Positions 58,310-64,000 of a stretch of DNA of 64,000 bases are shown piece after piece. A model generated the notes under the pieces. It did not search any database. It was not told the origin of the DNA and saw only the letters and a list, made by a program, of their open reading frames with translations. The stretch's first letter is position 1; the number at the start of each line of letters is the position of its first letter. Made by a program: the position numbers and the translations under genes. Source of the DNA: Ancistrus triradiatus. Lineage: Eukaryota > Chordata > Actinopteri > Siluriformes > Loricariidae. The stretch is taken from assembly GCA_025084515.1 (NCBI GenBank), contig JAJAGP010003168.1, positions 18,200 through 82,199 on the forward strand. The letters run 5' to 3'.

Positions 58310-58492
58310 ATGGAGACAGCAGGTTCCCCAGCTTCCTCGTTTCTCCCCAAATGCTTTAATGGTAATCCAGCCTTTTTCCGGCTATTTATTAACCAGTGTG
58401 CTCGGTACTTTGAGAAATTCTCTTTTGATACTGAATATGCTATCATTCGTCTTTCTTCAAGTATCATTCGTCTTTCTTCACCTTACCGGTGA
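58310..58492 (+). pseudogene. Short Gypsy-like gag start
   Basis: It begins METAGSPASSFLPKCFNGNP, then AFFRLFINQCARYFEKFSFD, the F-x-G-N-P ... F-x-x-Q-C pattern of the N-terminal capsid part of Ty3/Gypsy gag, and stops after 61 codons. A 17-base direct duplication (tatcattcgtctttctt) occurs at 58439-58480 just before the stop. The ATG is only 20 bases after the LTR, leaving almost no leader and no evident tRNA primer site. Confidence 0.6.
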
Positions 58493-58591
58493 AGCCCTAC
58501 GTTCAAGGCTGGGACCTTGGGGAAATTTCTAGAGGAACTGGAGTTTTGTTTTGGAACCCCACGGGGTTTTACGGACACCAGGTCCAAGGTT

Positions 58592-59290
58592 CGTGTTTCT
58601 GACCATGCTAGCTCAGTATTAGAGCGATAACGGTGGATATTGGTGTTTCGGACCACCCTAGCTCAGTAGTAGAGCCGATAGCGGTGGATACTGGTGTTTT
58701 GGACCACACTAGCTGAGTATTAGAGCCGATAGCGGTGGATATTGGTGTTTCTGACCATGCTAGCTCGATACTAGAGCCGATAGCGATAGATGTTCATGTT
58801 TCTGACTTCACTAGCTCAGTATTAGAGCCGATAGTGGTGGATATAGGTGTTTCTGACCACGCTAGCTCGATACTAGAGCCGATAGCGATAGATGTTTGTG
58901 TTACTGAATACGCTAGCTCAGCAGGTGAGAGTCTCATCGTGGTGTTTCTGAACTCGCTAGCACAGTTATTGAGCCGATAGCATCTCGTCATGGTGTTTCT
59001 GAACTCGCTAGCTCAGTTGTTGAGCTGATAGCGTTCTGTCGTGGTGTTTCTGAACTCACAAGCTCAGCAGTAGAGCTGATAGTGGTGAATGTTCATGTTT
59101 CTGACTTTGCTAGCTCAGTAATTGAGCCGATAGCGTCTCATCATAGTGTTTCTGAACACGCTCGCTCAGTTATTGAGCCGAGAGCGTCTCGTCATGTTGT
59201 GTTTGAACACGCTAGCTTCGAAAATGAGCCGTTGGTGTCAAAAATATATGTATCTGAACTTGCTAGCCCAGTAGTTGGGTTGTTAGTGTC
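58592..59290 (+). repeat. 51-bp coding minisatellite
   Basis: Twelve or more units of about 51 bases (first unit 50; later units 51-54) around 'gtgtttctgaccatgctagc'. Each unit encodes a 17-residue peptide such as VSDHASSILEPIAIDVH. Single-base indels shift the frame between 58592 and 59082. Confidence 0.85.
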
Positions 59291-60161
59291 TGATCATGCA
59301 ACTCTTGTGCAACGGACATTCATGCCACGGACATTAGCGCCGATCCCCGCGCCACAGACATTCGCGCCGATTCCCATGCCACGGACATTCACGCCACATA
59401 CATTAGCGCCGAATCCTGCACCGAGGATGTCTGTACCTGTGCCAGGATTGTCTGTTCCAGGACCTGTGCCAGAGCCGGGGGCAATTGATCCGGTGGCTGT
59501 GCCAAGGGCGAGTGTTCATGTTCCTGCACCGAGGTCCGTTCTGGTTCCCGTGCCAAGGGGATTTGTTCCAGATCCAGTGCCGAGGGGAAATGTTCCAGTG
59601 CCAGCTTCGAGGTATGCTGTAGTTCTGGTTCCAGCACCAAGGGTGGCTGTCCTGGTCCAGAAGCGTGCACCGAGGGTGTCTGTGCTGGAGACAGAGGCCG
59701 TGAGTTTGAGAGAGGCCTTGTCAGAGGCCAGGAGTTTGAGAGAAGCCTTGCCAGAGGCCATGGGTTCGAGAGAGGCCTTGCCAGAGGCCATGGGTTCGAG
59801 AGAGGCCTTGCCAGAGGCCGTGAGTTCTAGAGAGGCCTTGCCTGGGGCCATGAGTTCGAGAGAGGCCTTGCCTGAGGTTGTGTGTTCGAGGGAGACCTTG
59901 CCTGAGGTTGTGTGTTTGAGGGAGACCTTGCCTGAGGCCGTGAGTTTGAGAGAGGCCTTGCCTGAGGCCAAGAGTTTGAGAGAGGCCTTGCCTGAGGCCG
60001 GGAATTCGAGAGAGGCCTTGCCAGAGGCTGTGTGTTCCCTTGAAGACCTGCAGGAGGCCGTGTGCTCCCGTGAGGACCTGCAGGAGGCCGTGTGCTCCCG
60101 TGACACTCTTCCAAAGGGGGTCCGGTCAAATTCGGTGCCCAAATGGGTACATAGGAAGTGA
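59082..60161 (+). CDS. 359-codon repeat ORF inside the LTR element
   Basis: The longest open frame in the element. Residues 1-80 are the end of the 17-residue repeats (VSDFASSVIEPIAS type). Residues 85-200 are Pro/Val/Ala-rich with RxxAPxPxPR-type units. Residues 205-345 are 13-14 decapeptides such as SREALPEAMG. It ends at GVRSNSVPKWVHRK. There is no known domain; the low complexity and the repeat period divisible by three explain why it is open. It may be translated as a gag extension in active relatives, or be a by-product of repeat expansion. Confidence 0.45.
   Translation: MVNVHVSDFASSVIEPIASHHSVSEHARSVIEPRASRHVVFEHASFENEPLVSKIYVSELASPVVGLLVSDHATLVQRTFMPRTLAPIPAPQTFAPIPMPRTFTPHTLAPNPAPRMSVPVPGLSVPGPVPEPGAIDPVAVPRASVHVPAPRSVLVPVPRGFVPDPVPRGNVPVPASRYAVVLVPAPRVAVLVQKRAPRVSVLETEAVSLREALSEARSLREALPEAMGSREALPEAMGSREALPEAVSSREALPGAMSSREALPEVVCSRETLPEVVCLRETLPEAVSLREALPEAKSLREALPEAGNSREALPEAVCSLEDLQEAVCSREDLQEAVCSRDTLPKGVRSNSVPKWVHRK
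59694..60110 (+). repeat. 30-bp tandem repeat array
   Basis: About 13 units of 'gccatgggttcgagagaggc' plus 'cttgccagag', highly alike. The period is a multiple of three and stop-free in several frames, so the minus strand is also open (59516-60142). Alternate units differ at the same two positions, a sign of multi-unit duplication. Confidence 0.95.
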
Positions 60162-60263
60162 CCGGAGAGGAAACCCCCTGATGTTGTTGTACGCCCCGGT
60201 GGAGTTGGGCATTTAAGGGAGCCCTAGCTCCGACTCGGGCTCCGTGGGGTGGGGGGGGGAGTA

Positions 60264-60867
60264 TGTCACGGGTCCCCCCGTCCTCCATGTCTTCGGGTCC
60301 CTCCTTGCCTCAGGGGGGCAGTCTAGAAGAAGCTAGGGCCCTTGGACTAGTGAACTTGAATGAACAGTATTTAAGCAGGGCCTTAGCTCCCGAACGGCGC
60401 AGGGAATTTGATTGGGATGAGCTCCCTTTTGGACTGTGGCGGTGGTTTCGTATGTTTATTTGGTTTGTGTTTGGATGCATATCTTGTATAATATCCTTCC
60501 GATTGTTACGGCGTTCTGGTGGCGTGCGGCCGCATTCGTTGACGAGTTTGTTTCTAAGTTGCTCGTTTGCTTTCTGGATCCCGGTAAGCCCGCTTTTGTA
60601 ATGTGTTTTGTGGTAGCCGGTGTCTGTGATTTGTTATATCCCGGTGAGCCTGCTTTTGTAAGGTGTTTTGTGGTAGCCGGTGTTAGTTATTAGTTTATTT
60701 GTGTATTTTATGTATGTTTTGCTTACGTTGTGTTCGGGCTTGTTTTCATTTGTCATAGTGCATGTTTTCGTTTGTATTAAGTTTGTGTTTAAAATCAAGT
60801 AAATATTATGGTTATTTTGATTGAACCTGCACACATCTCCTTGCCTGTTAGGCACGCCATCGTTAGA
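60264..60867 (+). repeat. 3' LTR, 604 bases
   Basis: Starts TGTCACGGGTCCCC straight after GTA and the polypurine tract. Lacks the hairpin segment of the 5' LTR. Confidence 0.88.
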
Positions 60868-60879
60868 GCATGTCTGTGA

Positions 60880-61795
60880 GTGGAATAAATACAAAACAAA
60901 CAAGCAAAACAAAAGTGTTTGAATCCCCTACCCTTTATGGACTGAAAGGGTTTATTCCAAATTATTAGGAGTTAGTATAAAATATAGACCAGTGAGTTTC
61001 TATGCATACTATACCATACAGTACCACCAAAAATAAGAGTTTCTTCTGATAAGTCATATGTCAGAGTCTTGTCAGCATCATCTGTCATTCTACACTATGA
61101 ATGTCATTTGAGACCATCTGGACGCTGCAGGGAAGACTGAGATTAACAACTAAAGTCACTACAAAGATTCTTTCTGACCTCATACTTTGGTAGAGCTGTG
61201 GTAAAATTTTCAAAATAAGGAAATGAATTGTTTATCCTTGCTGATTTAAAGGTAAACACCATTTACAGTCTTTTAAACAAATGGACAGAGAAAGCAAGGA
61301 AGTAATTATATATTTCACACTAGCTTTTTCAAAGACCCTGAGTTTCTCATTAATTATAAAAGAAGACGACCCAAATGGCAAACTCCATTTCAAGATTTCT
61401 TTGGTTTTTTGTATTTAGCTTCCCCTTATTTTCATTTTAGGGTGATGGATTTAAATAATCCCCCTGCTATCAATAGAGTAGTTATCTTGTCAAAGTGCTT
61501 TTTCACTGAACTAAATACACTTATTGACAAAAAATAAAATAAATAAAATAAAGCACCTTGATAGAATTGTCAGATTTCTCCAAAACTTGGCATGCAGTTA
61601 CACTGCAGGCAGCTACAGTATGTAAAGGATTACAGTTGTGGTCTGATTAGACACTGGGTCTTTTCACAAGAAGGTGTAAATTCTGGCAGGCCAAGGAAGT
61701 GTTGCATTCTTTTGGAGACATTCCCGGGAAACCCTTGCTGTGTTTGGGCGAGCATTACCCTTTTGAAAAATGCCAGTTGGAAGTCCCGTTATGAC
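60880..61795. other. No gene recognised
   Basis: 61650-61795 ('ggccaaggaagtgttgc ... ttttgaaaaatgccagttgg') may be an old transposon fragment; the remainder is AT-rich without features. Confidence 0.4.
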
Positions 61796-61982
61796 AGGCA
61801 ATACAGTGAGACAAAAAAGTATTTAGTCATCCACTGATTGTGCAAGTTCTCCTATTTAGAATGATGAGAGAGGTCGGTAATTTTCATCATAGGTACACTT
61901 CAACTATGAGAGACAAAATGAGGGAAAAAATTCCAGGAAATCACATTGTAGGATTTTTAAAGAATTTAATTGTAAATCATGG

Positions 61983-62205
61983 TGTTACGGTTCGCCATAT
62001 TTAAACGAAATGACGAACCATATAAAAATAAAATATAAATGTTCGGGACCTAGCTCCAGGTGGAAACTGTGAACTTAAATAAAATAAAGAAATAAAACAA
62101 TAATTGACAAGAATACAAATAAATAAATAGCAAAGAAAAGCTGAGCTTCTGTGTGTAAGAGAGATCAGCTAATCTGCTTACACGGACAGAAGCTCAGAAC
62201 CGCGC

Positions 62206-62241
<36 letters not shown>

Positions 62242-62840
62242 AGAGGGTGGGGGCAGAATCCCCCATGCGCCAGCCCGGAGAAAGGGGGCACGGTGCCAGG
62301 CGATTGCACAATACCGCAACGCACAGGCGCAGAACGGCACGTAGCATCAGGCGGCGAGAGGGGGAAGAAGCCGGGAGCGATCGCGGTGGAAAACTAAACG
62401 CGAAAAGCTTGCCCTATGCTAAATCTACTTCCCTAAACAAAGGTTACCTCACACCCCCTCGCGCTACGGGAACTGAGCCCCTTAATGGGCCCAGCTCGTC
62501 CACTCTCCCTAACAAAAATGAAACAAAAGAATGAAAAGTGCGGAAGGCTCTGTAGCAGAGCAGGAGATGGGTGAGGTCTCTAGTACGTGAGTCTATAGCT
62601 ATTCGCACTGCAAGGCCGTGGTTGCGATTGCAGGGCACGAGTGGCGTGAAGGTTGAATGGTGCAACACCTGCTAAGACTGGCGAAGCTCATAAATAGCCA
62701 GAAATAGTAGGTGTTGCAAATTATTGCTGAAATTGCGTAGTTTACAGACGGGCATGCGAGATTGCGGCGGCTGCCAGAGATCCTACCGGGAAAACTAGAC
62801 CGACGCTGCCCTCTAGCATCGGTCAGTAGGCCCTCTGACA
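61983..62840. mobile_element. Solo LTR with 5-bp target duplication
   Basis: 858 bases starting TGTTACGGTTCGCC and ending CCCTCTGACA, flanked by CATGG at 61978-61982 and 62841-62845. It contains a GA microsatellite (62208-62240). Related, decayed sequence is at 5256-5799, 50395-50814 and 52700-52968. The family's internal region is not in the window. Confidence 0.9.
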
Positions 62841-63032
62841 CATGGTTGAATATAAGTATTTGGTCACTCACAAACAAGCAAGAATTCTGCCTCTCACAGA
62901 CCTGTAACTTATTCTTTAAGAAGTTCTTCTGTCCTCCACTCATTACCTGTATTAAAGGCACCTGTTTGACCTCGTTATCTGTATAAAAGACACCAGTCCA
63001 CAGCCTCAAACAGCCAGACTCCAAATTCAACC

Positions 63033-63852
63033 ATGACCAAGACCAAAGAGCTGTTGAAGGACACCAGGAAGAAAACTGTAGACCTGCACCAGGCTGGGAA
63101 GAGTGAATCTACAATAGGCAAGCAGGTTGGTGTGAATAAATAAACTGTGGGAGCAATTGTAAGAAAATGGAAGACATACAAGAGCATTGATAATCTCCCT
63201 CGATCTGATGCCCCAGAGGGTCCTGCAGGGCCAGGTGTGTCCCCCTGCTTAAGTCAGTACATGTCCAGGCCCGTGTGAAGTTTGCCAAAGAGCATATGGA
63301 TGATCCAGAAGAGGATTGGAAGAATATCATGTGGTCATATGAAACAAAAATAGAACGTTTTGGTAAAAATTCAACTGGAGGAAGAAGAATGCTGAGTTGC
63401 ATCCCAAGAACACCATACCTACTGTGAAGCATGGGGGTGGAAACCTCATGCTTTGGGGCTGTTTTTTTGCAAAGGGGACAGGATGACTGATCCGTGTTAA
63501 GGGAAGAATGAACGGGGACATGTATCGTGAGATTTTAAGCCAAAACCTCCTTCCATCAGTGAGAGCATTGAAGATGGAACGTGGCTGGCTCTTCCAGCAT
63601 GACAAGGATCCCAAACATATCGCTCGGGCAATGAAGGAGTGGCTCTGTAAAAAGCATTTCAAGGTCCTGGAGTGGCCTAGCCAGTCTTCAGACCTCAACC
63701 CCATAGAAAAATTGTGGAGGGAGTTGAAAGTCCATATTGCCCAGCAACAGCCCGAAAACATCACTGCTCTAGAGGAGATCTGCATGGAGGAATGGGCCAA
63801 AATACTAGCTACAGTGTGTGCAAACCTGCTGAAGACTTACAGGAACATTTGA
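63033..63852 (+). pseudogene. Tc1-like transposase, inactive
   Basis: MTKTKELLKDTRKKTVDLHQ starts the HTH region; a stop follows at about 63141. After SDAPEGPAGPG a deletion joins to FAKEHMDDPEEDWKNIMWSY, where the first catalytic D-E-T reads Y-E-T (Asp lost). The frame then changes; from 63508 it reads LFQHDKDPKHIARAMKEWLC and SSDLNPIEKLWRELK to a natural end at 63852. Confidence 0.88.
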
Positions 63853-63880
63853 CCTCTGTCATTGCCAACAATGGTTATAA

Positions 63881-64000
63881 GATGCCTTTATTGTCATTGC
63901 ACTACGTACAACGAAATTTTTTAGTAGCAATCCTGCGATGCTTATACATACAATAATTAACACTAGAAGTACAAACATTATATACAAATATACATAAATA
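63881..64000 (-). mobile_element. LINE-like tail (minus orientation), cut by the window end
   Basis: 'gatgcctttattgtcattgcactacgtacaacgaaattt' is the reverse of a common fish LINE 3' end. It replaces the expected Tc1 right end. Confidence 0.5.

Larger units (their letters stand above)
57622..60867 (+). mobile_element. Complete LTR retrotransposon without pol, carrying in-frame tandem repeats
   Basis: LTRs at 57622-58289 and 60264-60867 start TGTCA and are nearly identical apart from two indels. The 5-bp target duplication GCATG lies at 57617-57621 and 60868-60872. Inside (1974 bases): a 61-codon gag start at 58310, a 17-codon-period minisatellite (58592-59290), a Pro/Val-rich stretch, a 30-bp repeat array (59694-60110) and a polypurine tract (GGGGTGGGGGGGGGAG, 60247). 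No protease, reverse transcriptase, RNase H or integrase motif in any frame. Presumably mobilised by proteins of a related Gypsy element; not shown here. Confidence 0.88.
61804..63880 (+). mobile_element. Tc1-like transposon split by a solo LTR, 3' end lost
   Basis: The left terminal repeat CAGTGAGACAAAAAAGTATT after TA (61802-61803) and the following 170 bases are the inverse of 17470-17638. The leader is interrupted at 61983-62840 by a solo LTR. The transposase runs to 63852; soon after 63880 the sequence becomes a LINE-like tail, so the right end is missing. Confidence 0.88.

Noticed and set aside
59516..60142. 208-codon minus-strand ORF as a gene
   Set aside because: It is the reverse reading of a 30-bp tandem array; the sequence has no non-repeat part or family signature.
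1..64000. CRISPR array or phage-type defence system
   Set aside because: The direct repeats here are minisatellites or transposon ends without regular unique spacers, and the genome is vertebrate.

Overview
This is a gene-poor, transposon-dense piece of a ray-finned fish (teleost) nuclear genome. The evidence is interrupted vertebrate-type coding sequence with splice sites, many degraded Tc1/mariner copies of several families, tRNA-derived SINEs ending in the fish-typical 'acatttacagcatttagcagacgcc' type tail, L2-like LINEs, hAT-like non-autonomous elements and long CA/TA/TTA microsatellites. I cannot name the species. There is no sign of bacterial genes, operons or CRISPR.

The only clearly intact genes are two minus-strand, single-coding-exon leucine-rich-repeat (LRR) membrane proteins at 965-3145 and 8619-10202. 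Both begin just after a splice acceptor, so both have an upstream non-coding exon. They look like tandem relatives in the platelet glycoprotein V / LRRC15 / CPN2 family. The upstream gene (8619-10202) is GP5-like with a 13-residue cytoplasmic tail. The downstream gene (965-3145) has gained a roughly 200-residue Thr-rich mucin-type stalk with a 36-37 residue repeat, a GPIb-alpha-like layout. A separate phase-consistent exon pair at 37793-38253 (minus) belongs to a gene I do not recognise.

Region by region: 0.1-10.2 kb holds the LRR pair, with a 1.8-kb long-inverted-repeat element between them (4.67-6.48 kb). 10.3-28.8 kb is mostly Tc1 families (a whole copy with TIRs and TA targets at 13861-15442), SINEs with target duplications, a hairpin MITE and a solo LTR. 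29.8 kb has a near-perfect 40-bp palindrome. 30.5-34 kb is an LTR retrotransposon with gag remnant plus minisatellite. 36-44 kb is Tc1 and hAT debris, a long-TIR element (39.97-41.44 kb) and the unidentified exons. 45.5-49.7 kb is a broken but still exon-structured gene of a multicopy fish family, whose C-terminus resembles a Crypton-type tyrosine recombinase, split by a LINE. 50.4-53 kb is an L2-like LINE flanked by LTR-like sequence. 57.6-60.9 kb is a complete LTR retrotransposon with a 5-bp target duplication in which pol is absent and replaced by in-frame tandem repeats. 61.8-63.9 kb is a Tc1 copy split by a solo LTR with a perfect 5-bp target duplication.

The most unusual signal is that two unrelated LTR families (31.7-33.96 and 57.6-60.9 kb) share one architecture: LTR, short Gypsy-like gag, protein-coding tandem repeats, polypurine tract, LTR, with no pol. 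Family assignments for repeats come from recognition of motifs and remembered family features, not from alignments.
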